Positions 34,538-46,609 of a stretch of DNA of 64,000 nt are shown here, one piece after another; the first letter of the stretch is position 1; every line of letters starts with the position of its first letter. A program made the position numbers and the translations under genes. The stretch comes from Charina bottae (taxonomy: Eukaryota > Chordata > Lepidosauria > Squamata > Charinaidae). Below the pieces are notes generated by a model. That model was given only the letters and a program-made list of their open reading frames with translations. It did not search any database and had not been told where the DNA came from. Where the stretch lies: positions 51,845,798-51,909,797 of the forward strand of contig JALMGJ010000004.1 of the NCBI GenBank assembly GCA_023362775.1, given 5' to 3'.

Positions 34538-34833
34538 GCAACCACCTCTGTTCAAGCAATTGCCTGTGCTTCTTCATTCCCAGCTCGGAACGGACCTTTT
34601 GGTAAGATTTCCTTCCAACAATATAGTACTTTTTAGTTTTTAGCTTTTAAATTTATCATTATTTGGGTGATCAGTGTATTATTACAGTATTAGAGGAGTC
34701 TATGTAATAGTATTCTTTGATTTGTCTTTTAGCATACTGCGGTATCAATTTGTTTTACTCTGTTATTGTTTTCTTTTTTAAATTTGCTGGTCATTAACTG
34801 AATAAATATTTACTACTACTACTTCCTCTGTGA

Positions 34834-37800
34834 AAGAGGGTTCTGTTTTCCACCCAGTTCTCAAAATACTTCAGAATGTCTCCTGTTGCTCTTCATCACT
34901 TTGCAATCTCCCTGGCTTCCCTCATTTCCTGATTTAAAATGCTCCAGAAGACTTCCCTCATGATGTATTTCCTTGGGATTAACTCATACTCTGCAAAGTC
35001 ACTCAGAAAGATGACTATACAGCGAAAAACAGGATATTCACAACACACACACACACACACACACACACACATTCCTTAGTTACCTTATAACTAGGGTAAA
35101 TGCAAGAGCCATCTACTTCATGTTAGTGGAAATGTCACTAATATTTTGAAAGCGAAGACTGAAAGCAATTTAATTTCATAAGACATTTTTGGCATGATAA
35201 CCATAAAACATTTAAAAAGTAGTCAAGAAACCAGATAGATTATTATTTATTATTACAACCAAATGCCAGCAATTTAAAATGCTCTTAAAATCCAAACAAT
35301 GATGCAGCACATAATAAAACAGAGAGTAATACAGTATAAGGTTGTGCACTGCCATGTGGGTTGTTTTCAGGATAATATTGCTGTAACCTGTGAGTTGTGA
35401 AAATATACTGCTACCACTCTGTATCACTTGTGGAAGCTCAGTCCTGCTGAAAAAGCTATATTCCATGGGACAAAGAATTGTTCATAACCAAAAATGCCTC
35501 TGAGACCCAAGAACATTGTCTACACAGATCACTGGAATTTGGAATACTCCTGCCTGCAAAAAATCCAACCAAATATAGATTTGATTTATGCTTTTCTTTA
35601 TGTTTCATTTCATAGTTTCCTACAGTCTACAATTGAAAATTGAATAATGGATGTCTTATTGTGTAAATCTGAATTTAGGGAAGAGTCTGAGGACAGAACA
35701 GCAACCATGAGTTTGCAACCACTTTACAGACATTGGCAGACCACCACTATCTTTGCCCCCATATAAAGCCAGTAACAGACTCATCAGTTTGCAAAAACTG
35801 AAGAAAAGGAAGAGGCGGAGAATACTGCTTTTTCAACACAGTGTCTATTCTCAGTCCAAGTGTTGAAGAAAATAGGCCAGCATCATCACAAGCAAATAAG
35901 CCACAGAGACAGTATCAGGCAACAAAGAACAAATGGGATAGGAAAAAGTTCTCCTGAAGGTCTTTCTCAGTCTTTTGTTACATTCCCTTTGTGTTACATT
36001 GTCTGGATTTGCATACTTTGTTTCCTGTAACTCATAAACCTCTTTTTGTGAGAAGACATTAGTGTATTGTGCCAATCAGTATATATTGCAAGTCTGCATA
36101 TTTTGCTTAGAAAGGGAATACACAAGAGATAACAAAAAACCCTGCTCACTGAAGCACTGCTCTCTGATCCTATGAGACAGATCCAGTGGCAAGAAGTGTC
36201 TACTGAAGAAAAGTTCTTTACTTGTTGATGTATTTTAATTGTAAGGTAAAGGAATAAACATTTCCACGATATAAGAAAAGGTGTAGCTCCACTGAGGCGA
36301 TATCTACAGTATATACTGTACCACCTGGTGAACTGACAAATAAGATCCTGCAGTTGTGTCACAACAGTCATGCAGCAGGGCATTTGGGGTGATTCAAGAC
36401 TCTACGTTTTCTTCTCTGAGGCTACTACAGTAGTGGCCCTATATTGAAGCAGGCATGAATCATTAAATTGAGACATGCTCATCTGCAAGAGAGCCCAGAG
36501 ACACCTAACAACAATTTGAGGACCTTTGCAAGCAGTTCTTTAAATTTCATCTCTATCTTCCTGTCGTCAAAGAAACAGGACTTGCTTTGGATTTGATCTT
36601 CAGAGTGAGTCACTCCTTTCTTGCCATGTTTCTCATTTATTCTCATCTATTCCTTGACCATTTTTTTCTGTTTATATTGCCTGCCAGGTCTCATAATTTC
36701 ATACAGGGATTCAGAATTCAGACAACACCTACTCTCTGAAGTTGTGTATCTTGTACCTATCTACAATATAAATTCCTTAAGGACTGAATCCTTTGATGTT
36801 GGACATGGATTGCTTGGTAGAATCTTGACACTTGGTCTGATTGGAACACTGCTAGGGCCTGGCCTCTTGCAACTCTGATGAAAAACTGAGGACTAATTTA
36901 TGGCTTTACAAGTAAGTAGTAAGTGGACTAGATTTATAACTACTCGGTTTATTTCCTGCTAGAATCTTGATAGCCTCTGAAAGCCACAACTTTTCTTTTG
37001 TACTGTAAGACTGATTACTTGGCCTCCAAATTCAATGACCTTGCTATTCTTAGAACTTTCTTGCCACTTTGGCTGACTCCTGGACTGTTTAAACTCCATC
37101 TTTGTTTTAGTCCTTGGTTGATTATTGTTTGGTTAGAAGGAAACCCCAGAAAGTCCTACGAGCCTGCCAAACACGGTGGCTCCTCTATGGGAAGAGATTT
37201 AACAAAGGGAATTTATCAACGGCTCTAGAGGAAACCAGAATATATTATTTTTGGCAGGGATACAATTAACGATAAAATGTGTGTTGTAATGCAAACCACA
37301 TTATTTACATCCTTGGGATGTACAGTATGCAACATCGGGATGCCAGCAGGTGTGTGTCATGACATCACCACGCATATTTCATCCTTTTTACGTCATCACT
37401 GGATGCTTATGTTTCTCTAGCTGTTAATAATTTTAGGAATCAGGCTATCCCCTGAATCCTACATCACGGCACGATATTTATTTATTTCCATTTTTTACCC
37501 AATCTCTTTCTTGAATTCTTTCTTTAGGTCAGTGCTACTATCTTAATTATCCAAAACATAAATGCATACAATATTGCTATGCAATGCCAAGCGGACCATT
37601 AACATCTCTCCCACTCCTACCTGTCCAAATGAAATTTCCAGAGTGATTGGGGGGGGGGGGGAGAGGCAGCAGTGAGGAGACAAGACTCCTGTAACTGGAA
37701 GTGAGTGTGCCAAGGTGTCTTCAGCAGCTGGCTTTCTCTTTTACCAAAGGTATCCATCAAAAAAAAACACCACTGGGAAATACACTTGGATCTGGTGCTG

Positions 37801-39098
37801 CCATCTTGTTTTTACACATGTGGGCTGCCTTACTAGAAGGAGCTGCATACAGGTAACCGGAATTGTAACAAAGATGCCTGGAGCTTCCCGGGAGAAATAT
37901 CAAGTATCCACCTGTGAACAAAATCTAAGAAGCAGCAGAATCAACAACAGCAAAAAGAAACAAACATTAAATAATACAAAACTTTGGCAGTATTAAAAAT
38001 TTGGTTATAGTATCATTTAATTTACATCAAAAAAATCCTTACTCTATAAAAAGAAAGCAACCCTATATTGGAGTCCTTTTTTCCCTTCCGGGGCTCGCAG
38101 CTTGCTCATTGGTATTCTCTTGATGTGGGGAGAGGTTCATTAGCATTCCAGGAAAGATCACCCACTAACCCAATTGGCTGAATTCCTAAACACATTTGCC
38201 TTGAGCAGGAATAGCTGAAACAAGTGAGACATACAGATAAATAGCTACAGTGAGAATGGTGGGGGCCCACATACACTGAATTAAATAAACTGTTGCTTTT
38301 GGAGGGAAAGGGATAGTGCGTTTCAGTTTCTCCAGTAGTGAATATTAGTAATTATATTGAATGATTTAATAGCTGAACTATTGATTCCACTTGAGTCTAA
38401 CATATGGCCAGTCTATCAATATCTTTGATGTTGGAATGGGCAGCGTAGGAATGAATATACAGAGAGAGACAGCATCAGATTACATGGGAGGAAAATGTTT
38501 TCCTGATACATCTTTCCACAAAGGTTTCCTTTTACTGTATATTGTCCTAAGACCTTCCTAAGATTTATCAATGAATTGCATTATCCATGCTTGCATTATA
38601 TCAGTCACAAAGAAATCAACTTTCAAGACTCTTACGAACTATAGAGATTTCTGAAAATTAAGGCTGTTGGATGCCTTTCATTTTAAGGGAATGGTATTTC
38701 CTGTGCCCCATCACTCTTCAGGGCATCAACCTTCTTCAAATTCAGGAAGAAAAAAGCCTCATACCTGCAGATCAAATTTGATCCACCAACCTTCCCTATT
38801 CAATCTGTGGAGGTCTTCACTAAAGACCTTACTGTAGCAGAAATCTGCTTCCCTTTGAAGAAAGGAAAATGAACTGGAGGGTAGCTCCCAAAACCAGCTT
38901 CATGGGCCAGTTGCTTTTCCATTGGGAGAGGCAGAAAGAAATTGGACAAGCTGAGCTTTGGGGTGTACTATTTTCAGCCCTTAGGAATGATGCTTGCTCT
39001 CAAGAATAAAGGTTTCCAAAGTCACAATGAAATCCAATAGTGCCAATCAACTGCTAGTTAAGAATGAATTCCCCTGTCCCTTTTTTACAGCAGACTAC
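34834..39098. other. Non-coding interval with a (CA)n run and a G-run
   Basis: About 4.3 kb. Only (CA)n at 35,042-35,072 and a G-run near 37,649-37,662 stand out. Frames up to 129 codons show no recognisable protein. Confidence 0.5.
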
Positions 39099-39108
39099 CC
39101 TCTGTCAA

Positions 39109-39441
39109 TTAAGAGGCATGGTGGCTCAGCGGGTAAGACACCAGGCTTGTTGATTGGAAGATCGCAAGTTCGAATCCCTAGCCCCACGTGACGGAGTGAG
39201 CTCCCGCACTAGCCCCAGCTCTTGCCAACCTAGAAATTCGAAAGCATGCAAATGCAAGTAGATGAATAGGTGCCACTTCGGTGGGTAGGTAACAGCCTTC
39301 CGCGTGCGTCATGCCAGCCACATGACCGTGGAAGCATCTTCGGACAACGCTGGCTCTTCGGCTAACAAACAGAGATGAGCACCAGCCCCTAGAGTCGGAC
39401 ACGACTGCACAAATGTGCAGAGGGAACCTTTACCTTTTTAT
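39109..39441 (+). repeat. Sauria SINE, full length
   Basis: Head ggcatggtggctcagcggg, B box caagttcgaatccc, body, and BovB-type tail agagtcggacacgactgc ending tttaccttttta. The target duplication cctctgtcaa is exact at 39,099-39,108 and 39,442-39,451. Confidence 0.95.
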
Positions 39442-39563
39442 CCTCTGTCAAAGCTAGCTAGCAAAGGTGAACTTCTGGAGCACATCGGGGTAGTGTGAAA
39501 GATGGAAATATCCTATTGCATAAACAGAAGTCAACTTACATGATGTTGGATCTTGCTGTAAGT

Positions 39564-39695
39564 CAGCCTTTCCCAATATGGGCATCCTTCAGATGTTTGG
39601 ACTTCAATTCCCAGGATTCTATACCCAAATGGTCATTGCTGAGAATTCTTGGAGTGGAAATCCACACTTCTGAAGGGTATCCAGGGTTATGGCTA
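39564..39695 (+). mobile_element. Palindromic MITE-like element, partial
   Basis: The left end cagcctttcccaatatggg is followed by atttggacttcaattcccag. The complementary half (gaattcttggagtggaaatc, then cacttctgaagg) lies to the right. Same architecture as 54,700-54,822. The right end is not preserved, so no duplication can be read. Confidence 0.6.
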
Positions 39696-39699
39696 GGGT

Positions 39700-40285
39700 T
39701 AGGATATGAAAAATCACCCTGAATATACTACACAGTCCTCATTTAGCTGCCCAATTCTTAACATGCTAAGGAAGATCCTGTAAATGAAAAAGAAAAGAAA
39801 AGATAGTAATCTGGGAAATGATAAATCCTTTGCTTTCTCAAAATGCATTTATGCCCGGTAGAATGATCCCCCAATGCAGTTACTGGAGGAGCAAAATGCA
39901 TTGCAAATAATGGCTACAGTGGCTCTGTGTTTAGAATAATTGAAGGAAATTACTCATGATATACAAGCTTCTATTTGTCACCCAGTTTGCCTGTTCCCGG
40001 AATGCTTAATCACGCTGCAGCCTTCCAAGAGTGAAGGCCTAGCCATACTGCCTTGGCCCAGAAATACCTCACTACATTTTCTTGCTAATAAAAATAATCA
40101 ACAGTAGGCAATTTGGGAGACATGTGTACTGTAAGAATCTTATGCAAGTCAACTTAAAAGTAAGTATCACCAAATTCAATGGAACTATTCCTATGTAAGT
40201 ATATAGACTGCCATCTATAAGCTTTCTGACATTACTATATCCATGGCATAAACCTGCCTTCATGATAACTAGACTAAAAACATCT

Positions 40286-40342
<57 letters not shown>

Positions 40343-40434
40343 ATGTTTATCCATTATCGAAAGTATCTCCCCCCTTTCCTCCATACTACATAAATATGTA
40401 GCAAATTGCTATTGTAGGCATTGAGCTTGGATTT

Positions 40435-40470
<36 letters not shown>

Positions 40471-41262
40471 ACAAATAGGCTACTATAACACTCTGGTTTG
40501 GATCCAGAGGTACGTTTACCTAACTGGGTACCTTAAGGTCTCCAATAGCTCTTCAGCCTGAAATTCCTGGGAGAAAATTGCTTTTGGATAAAATAGATTC
40601 CCTTTTATAAATGGAAACTTTTGTTGGACGCAAGCCTCTACTTGTGAATGGAAGAAACAGTTAGGTGAACACAAGTATTCATCCATTCAGACAATGGCAC
40701 CTGGATTCAGTTCAGTATTTACACATTATATGTATCAGATCTCAAATACATTGAATTATGCAAATACAGCTAAAACTCATCACCACTGAAACTTTTATTT
40801 CTACATAGAGGGACCTCACTCATCCCCCATCCCAGTCACACAGTAGCAATATTTTATGCATTTATATTTGGCAACCAGTGCATTTTTTTCCCCACTGAAT
40901 GGATCAGTATCTACAGCTCCTCCATGCAGACAATAAATCTGTCAAGTCATTTTGTCTGAAACACTGAAACTAAGATCAGTGAAAAGTCACAGTTGACGGA
41001 TTTCATTAAAATGAAGAGAAGTCATGCAGGCAAAATATTAAAAATGTCTTAGGAAAAATCAAGCTTGTAAATCTTCAGCTATGGCTGTATTTTCAGCCAT
41101 AACTTTACTACACTGCAAAACAGACACAATCCAGAGGTGCACATGTATAGAGCTTTTGCAAAATTCAACACTTTTCCCAAATAACTTCTTAATTGTTCAA
41201 AATCCTTAGAATCTTCTCTAAGAGGGCCATTTTTAAATGTCTAGAAATTGGTGAAATCATTT
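39700..41262. other. Non-coding interval with simple repeats
   Basis: Contains the AT palindrome at 40,278-40,347 and (GT)n at 40,439-40,468. Otherwise nothing recognised. Confidence 0.5.
40278..40347. repeat. (TA)n microsatellite forming a 70-bp palindrome
   Basis: About 24 TA units flanked by aaacatctta on the left and taagatgttt on the right, which are reverse complements. The whole stretch can extrude as a hairpin. Confidence 0.85.
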
Positions 41263-41263
41263 A

Positions 41264-41591
41264 TTAATTTATTTTATTATTTATTTTATTATTTATTTTA
41301 TTATTTATTATTTTGTTTTGTTTTGTTTTGTTTTGTTTTGTTTTATTATTTTATTTTATTTATTTTATTTTATTTTATTTTATTTTATTTTATTATTTTA
41401 TTTTATTTATTTTATTTATTTTATTTTATTTATTTTATTTTACTTTATTTTATTTTATTATTTATTTTATTTTATTTATTTTATTATTTTATTTTATTAT
41501 TTTATTTTATTTTATTTTATTTTATTATTTTATTATTTTATTATTTTATTATTTTATTATTTTATTATTTTATTATTTTATTTTATTTTAT
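41264..41591. repeat. (TTTTA)n/(TTTTG)n long pentanucleotide array
   Basis: About 330 bp of TTTTA/TTATT units with a short TTTTG block at 41,312-41,342. The three long Phe/Tyr/Leu/Ile frames across it are artefacts. Confidence 0.95.
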
Positions 41592-41715
41592 GGAAAAGGA
41601 TACAAATCTTGAGTAAAGATTTGAGCGTTCATGTGGATTGAATATAGGAGAGAGCTCTTCTAGATGTTAGTCAAATAATACAACGCATACTTTTTATAAC
41701 TAAATTGCTATAGAG

Positions 41716-42086
41716 CAGTGCTTTCCAAACTGCTGCCGTTGGTGACACACCAATGGCGGCAGTGGTGGTGGTGCGGGGGCACGCATGGCAGCGCACACGG
41801 TGGCGGGGGCATGCATGGTGGCGGCGTGGGGGGGCGCGCGGCGGCGGTGTGCACAGCGGCGGCGGCGGCCTCGTGTTTTCCGCTAGAACACAGAAGCACT
41901 GATGGCGTACCACTGCCATCGCCGCCGTCGCCATGCGCACCACCGCCACCGTGCACACCGCTGCCGCGCACGCCCCCGCACCGCTGCCGTGCACGCCCCC
42001 GCCACCGCTTCTGGGTTGTTTCGCAACACACTAAACTGTGTGTTTAAACACTAAAAGTGTCGCGACACACAGTTTGGAAAGCTATG
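41716..42086 (-). mobile_element. Non-autonomous hAT element, copy 4, GC-rich core (371 bp)
   Basis: Ends cagtgctttccaaac and gtttggaaagctatg. The duplications ctatagag (41,708-41,715) and gtatagag (42,087-42,094) differ at one base. The centre is a GGC/GCC-rich array like copy 3 but more diverged. Orientation is relative to copy 3. No coding capacity. Confidence 0.85.
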
Positions 42087-42094
42087 GTATAGAG

Positions 42095-42669
42095 AATGAA
42101 CTTTCAATTGAAACATGCACCCACCCCCAGACCTGCTAGGCTTCATATTTCATATACGGAATATTGTATTTTCTGAGCACGCATGTGAAGCAGTAGTTAA
42201 TATTTCTATTGGCATATTTAATCAGCAGCACAAAATAATTCCAGCATAATTTGTATCATTACAAAGGATAATCAAGTCTCAACTGAAGTTTTGGAGATTG
42301 GGGGGGCAGGATTTCCAGGGGGAAGAAGAAACATAGAAAGAGTCAGCCACACCTGAGTACATGCCTTTAAAACAGTAAAACATCCATTTGGTAGACTAAA
42401 AGAAAGATGTTTTCTCTCTTTTGGTTTGGAAAGAGAAGGGAGTCTCTGAAAGCCAAGACTGTACTGTCTATCACTGGCCAGTTTCCCTTTCAAAGAGATC
42501 TAGGGCATGTAGAAAGGAAGTTTAAACTTTATTATATAAAGCTGATGAAACCTGAAATCTGAGGCCTGTCATCCAATCAGAGATATGAGGTAATTACAAG
42601 TGAAATAATTATTTTCTGCAATTGTGGGTATTTCAGAATCACTTGTTACAGTGGATCAACACCATCTCG
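42095..42669. other. Non-coding interval, nothing recognised
   Basis: No repeat or gene recognised. Confidence 0.45.
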
Positions 42670-42935
42670 GGGTCTGTCAGGAAAACTGACAAAGAACCAT
42701 GTTGAGCCAGAGTTGCAGCTCTAGTTTCTTTATTGTTCCTACCACATATAGAATCTTGCCAGACTAAAGGTACCCTTACTGATCTAAGGGGAAAAATACT
42801 CCTGGGACCCTAGGGCAGGGCCAACCTAACTTTCTTAGCTGGCCTGTTGAGGCTCTCAACGCTGTGGGAATGTTTGTCTCCCTGATGGAATGTGCCCCCT
42901 CCTTCTTCTGCTCCAAGCTCCATCACAGAGTCTGT
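42670..42935 (-). repeat. LTR-like fragment related to part of the solo LTR
   Basis: Collinear with 33,920-34,200: aagaaccatg, ttctttattgttc, and gaatcttgccagactaaagg are shared. Read on the minus strand it holds gaacaataaagaa, a possible polyadenylation signal, and ends ttttcctgaca. No partner LTR or internal region seen. Confidence 0.5.
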
Positions 42936-43099
42936 TAAAAGACTCTGTATGTATTTTATGTAGACTGTGGTCCATATAGTATCTTTTGAGGGTTTTTTAA
43001 AATAAAGCTTGATTTGATTGATCTCCTGCGAGATTTATTTAACCTCTAAAGTAGGGAGAAAAGGCAACCATAAGGTTGCATTATAGAAATGATTGTTTC

Positions 43100-43340
43100 C
43101 ATTTTTACCTTTTATTCACTGTAAGGCAGTATAGTTTGTGAGATCAGGTTAGCAGATCAGGTTAGCAGGAGGACACCTGGGGAGGTGCCATCTGTAAGAC
43201 AGGTGGTGGCAGCGATAAATACCAAGTAGCTGTACCAGAGCAGGATGTGGGGCCCAGGCAATGTAGACTCCTGGGAGAGGAGGTTTGAAGCCTCCAATTA
43301 TGACAACCATAGTGGTTGATCTCTCTCCAGCCTTGAGAAT
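43100..43340 (-). repeat. Old L2/CR1-type endonuclease-region fragment
   Basis: gaagcctccaattatgacaa, then ccatagtgg, parallels the GDFN-box region of the L2-like LINE in antisense (compare the aagtcccccacaaccataag block at 13,481). No open frame. Confidence 0.4.
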
Positions 43341-43791
43341 ATGATACCAGACAGGGTTTTAAAGTGGAGGGAATAGACGTAAAGGTAGAGAAAGCTCTAG
43401 CTTGTTTCTGAGAAGGGGGAAAAAGTTAGTTGGCTGAAGTTAAATAGTCCAGAGATCTAATTTATTAAAGTAAAATTAGCTACAGAACCTATTTCTCTCA
43501 ACATACAATATGGAAACCTTTGGGATTGTTACTTCCGTTCTGTAACAATGACCTCTCCAATTTATAGATGCAAAATACAATTTCAAAAGAAAAATGGATA
43601 GCAGGATAATTTAATTAAATTATCATGGAAGTGTTATCAGCTTTCCATGATGACTTAAGTAAATGCTTTAAATCAACTTATCTAGTAACTGGAGCACATT
43701 TTAGGCAAAATGAAGAACCGAAATTCTTCTGAAGCAATGGTATTTTTATTCACGTACACCAAAAAAGAATCTTGTGAATATCTAGAGAAGA
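43341..43791. other. Non-coding interval, nothing recognised
   Basis: No repeat or gene recognised. Confidence 0.45.
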
Positions 43792-43805
43792 TAAACGTTC
43801 CTGAA

Positions 43806-44138
43806 GGGGCGTGGTGGCTCAGCGGGTAAGACGCCAGGCTTGTTGATCGGAAGACTGCAAGTTCGGGGGTTCGAATCCCTAGCCCTGCGTGCGGAGTGAG
43901 CTCCCGCACTAGCTCCAGCTCTTGCCAACCTAGCAATTTGAAAGCATGCAAATGCAAGTAGATTAATAGGTACCACTTCGGTGGGTAGGTAACAGCGTTC
44001 CGCGTGCGTCATGCAGCCACATGACCGTGGAAGCGTCTTGGGACAATGCTGGCTCTTCGGCTAACAAACGGAGATGAGCACCGGCCCCTAGAGTCGGACA
44101 CGACTGCACAAATGTGCGGGGGGAACATTTACCTTTAC
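43806..44138 (+). repeat. Sauria SINE, full length
   Basis: Head ggggcgtggtggctcagcg, B box gggttcgaatccc, tail gagtcggacacgactgcac to tttacctttac. The target duplication taaacgttcctgaa is exact at 43,792-43,805 and 44,139-44,152. Confidence 0.95.
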
Positions 44139-44152
44139 TAAACGTTCCTGAA

Positions 44153-44829
44153 AAAGCATAACCAAAGATACAGTAAGACTGAGCTACCACATCAGGGAAC
44201 TACCTTTCCCTGATGCAAACCCTTTTTCTTCCTCAGAGGTAAACCTGTCTTCCAAATCCCAAACCACCAATTTCCAACTGTCACTTTCTTTGTCCTCAGG
44301 TTCTTCCATTGCCTTCCTGTTGGTGGTTAACTGTTTATTGATGGTCAGCCATTAAAACTGCACTATCATTGAAAAGGAAAAGAATTGCCAAGTCCTATCT
44401 GTAATGTTTATATCCAAATAAAGCCCTTCAACAAAGGCCCTTTTCAGAATTCATTAGAAGTATCCTATTTACAGCTCTTGCCCATTGTATTGCCTCCTAT
44501 TGATGGGGTATTAATGCTTAATTGTCCCTCAGGTGCTCTTTTAATAACCTCTTTTAATTGCCCAGAGTCTGTTTTTATTCCTCAGAGAGATTTCCATAGA
44601 ATAATAGAGCTGGAGAAGGCCACTGAATCCAACTCTCTATTCAATGCAGGAATCCAAATTAAATCATTCCAGACCTCAGCTAGAACATACCCAGAGAAGG
44701 GAAGCTCACCACCAACATAAATAATTGGTTCCACCGTCAAGCTGCTCTTACATTTAAGAAGCTTTCTTAACATTTAAACAAAATCTGCTTTCCTAAAGGC
44801 CAGATTTCTGTGTCCTTCTCTCTAGGATG
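44153..44829. other. Non-coding interval, nothing recognised
   Basis: No repeat or gene recognised. Confidence 0.45.
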
Positions 44830-44872
44830 GCAGAGGCAGAGCTTAGCCTTCTGTGTGATTACTTGGGAAGAT

Positions 44873-45400
44873 AGGCGGACTAATGTTAGTGTATTAGAAG
44901 AAGCGAAAACCAGCAGCATTGAAACAATGATCATCCAACATCAACTTCGCTGGACCAGTCATGTTGTTCGAATGCCTGACCATCGTCTTCCAAAGCAGCT
45001 ACTTTACTCCCAACTTAAGAATGGAAAACGGAATATTGGTGGACAGCAAAAGAGATTCAAAGATACTCTCAAAGCTAATTTAAAAAAATGTAATATCAGC
45101 ATTGAGAACTGGGAAGCCCTAACTCATGAGCGTTTCAATTGGAGGTCATCCTTTATTAATGGCGCTATGGACTTTGAAGAAGCACGAGTACAGGGTGAAA
45201 AGGAGAAAAGAGCTAAAAGGAAGGCACGTCAGGCAAGCCCTCATCATGACCGTCTCCCACCCGGAAACCTATGCCCTCATTGTGGGAGGTTGTGCGGATC
45301 CAGAATTGGCCTTTATAGCCACTTACGGATTCACCGTTAAAATCTTACCTTTGGAAGACAATCTTACTCGGCTACGAGTGATCGCCAATGACCTCTTCAA
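44873..45400 (+). pseudogene. C-terminal fragment of a non-LTR retrotransposon with C2H2 finger
   Basis: The open frame 44,810-45,340 encodes 176 residues. From about residue 22 it matches the end of a LINE polyprotein (SSIETMIIQHQLRWTSHVVR; RLPKQLLYSQLKNGKR; RFKDTLKANLKKC). It closes with a C2H2 zinc finger, C155-x2-C158-x12-H171-x3-H175 (CPHCGRLCGSRIGLYSHLRI). Polymerase and endonuclease are absent. Terminal C2H2 fingers after this motif series occur in several LINE clades; an Ingi/Vingi-like element is possible, but I cannot place it with certainty. Untranslated sequence follows to about 45,400. Confidence 0.7.
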
Positions 45401-45474
45401 GTACTTGAAAAATGTTATCATGCTCCTTAATCTCATTTGCCTTTTCTCAAGAATAAGCATACTCAGTTCCATCA

Positions 45475-45475
<1 letters not shown>

Positions 45476-45520
<45 letters not shown>

Positions 45521-45522
45521 TC
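45476..45522. repeat. (ATT)n microsatellite
   Basis: About 15 uninterrupted ATT units; poly-Leu or poly-Asn frames across it are artefacts. Confidence 0.95.
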
Positions 45523-46609
45523 CAGCCCTGTCATCATCTTTACTGCCTTTCTCTGCATTTGTTGCAATTTCTCTCTTTCTTAAATCATGTTGTCCATCAC
45601 TAGACACAATACTTGAGATGGAATCTGGGCAATGCAGAATATAGTGGAACAATTACTTCCTGTGATTTAGCAATTGCTATACAATCATCTGAGTCATTAA
45701 TGAAACTATTGAGAGTACTTTTGATATCTTATTCCAATCTGATTATTGAGTATGATTTTCAAGCCAGCTGTGGATTCACCTAATAGATATGCCATCTAGT
45801 CCATACTTAATTGATTATTAGAATGCTATGAAGTATTTGCAAAATGCTCTGCTTAAGTCAACAATATATTATGTTAAATTTAAACTCTTGAAACTTTCAT
45901 CTCTGCCATCAATATGCAAGGAACCCATCTTGTACAAATCTTCCAATATTGAAGAACATCAATAATGTGACCCACACATTCCTGTGAAATGCCAAGCTTG
46001 ACAGTGTTGTGGTACACGAGATGGGCGGCAAAGAAATTTGACAAATAAAATTTCCTTGTGAGTGATCTGCCTATTGCCCTTAATCAGTGTCTTAACCTTT
46101 CTCATGTGAAGCTTGTTGGCTACCATCTACTTTGTTCTTTATCATACAACCTAGCTCTTCCCAGTTCATCATCTTTATATTTTTTGGCCCAGTAATGCAC
46201 AGTATTCTCATCAGCACAGTTTTCATCATAAACAACCTGCATTTGGTAGTGAATTTCAATCGGAAGGACTCCTTCAGCAATCTAAAATTCAATCACAGTG
46301 TGTTGCTTAAAGCTCACTGATGTGTACTCACTGCAGGTTTCTGCTTCACAAACAATAGCAACACAGCAACTTCCCACCAACAAAGTGAATTAACAGATGC
46401 TAAAGAACACATCAGACTTTCTTGTACATCAATTGACAGCTTATAACACTGAAGAGATTACTTCATTCAACTGTTGTAGTTTTTCACAACTAGGATAAGG
46501 TGGTGTGGGTGGGAAAACATCTGAAGACTCCTGAAGCAGGTAAGTAATGGAGAAATACTGAAGTGTGCATAACTCAGTATGGTTTCTATAAAGGTAATTT
46601 TTGTCTCAA
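45523..46609. other. Non-coding interval, nothing recognised
   Basis: No repeat or gene recognised. Confidence 0.45.

Larger units (their letters stand above)
33637..34620 (+). mobile_element. Solo LTR of an endogenous retrovirus-like element (984 bp)
   Basis: Starts tgttggaagg and ends ccttccaaca, perfect 10-bp inverted ends of the TG...CA type. They are flanked by a 4-bp duplication atat (33,633-33,636 and 34,621-34,624). A TATA-like tatataag at 34,453 and an aataaa at 34,532 support plus orientation. No gag, pol or env is present, so it is most simply a recombined solo LTR. A segment at about 33,920-34,200 also occurs at 42,670-42,935. Confidence 0.8.
33604..34833 (+). repeat. LINE 3' tail with target duplications, split by an LTR
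   Basis: The 12-bp sequence cttcctctgtga lies at 33,604-33,615 and again at 34,822-34,833. Between them, outside the LTR, are 33,616-33,636 and 34,621-34,821. They form a LINE 3' end finishing gaataaatatttactactac, a tail type known for squamate LINEs. The LTR inserted later. Confidence 0.7.

Noticed and set aside
35994..36383. Minus frame of 129 codons
   Set aside because: No family resemblance and no repeat or splice support; likely chance.
39109..39180. tRNA gene (A and B boxes present)
   Set aside because: Part of a Sauria SINE with BovB tail and target duplication; the same holds for the other four copies and the MIR-like heads.
41248..41641. Three overlapping Phe/Tyr/Leu/Ile frames of about 100-120 codons
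   Set aside because: Translation of a (TTTTA)n array in all three frames.
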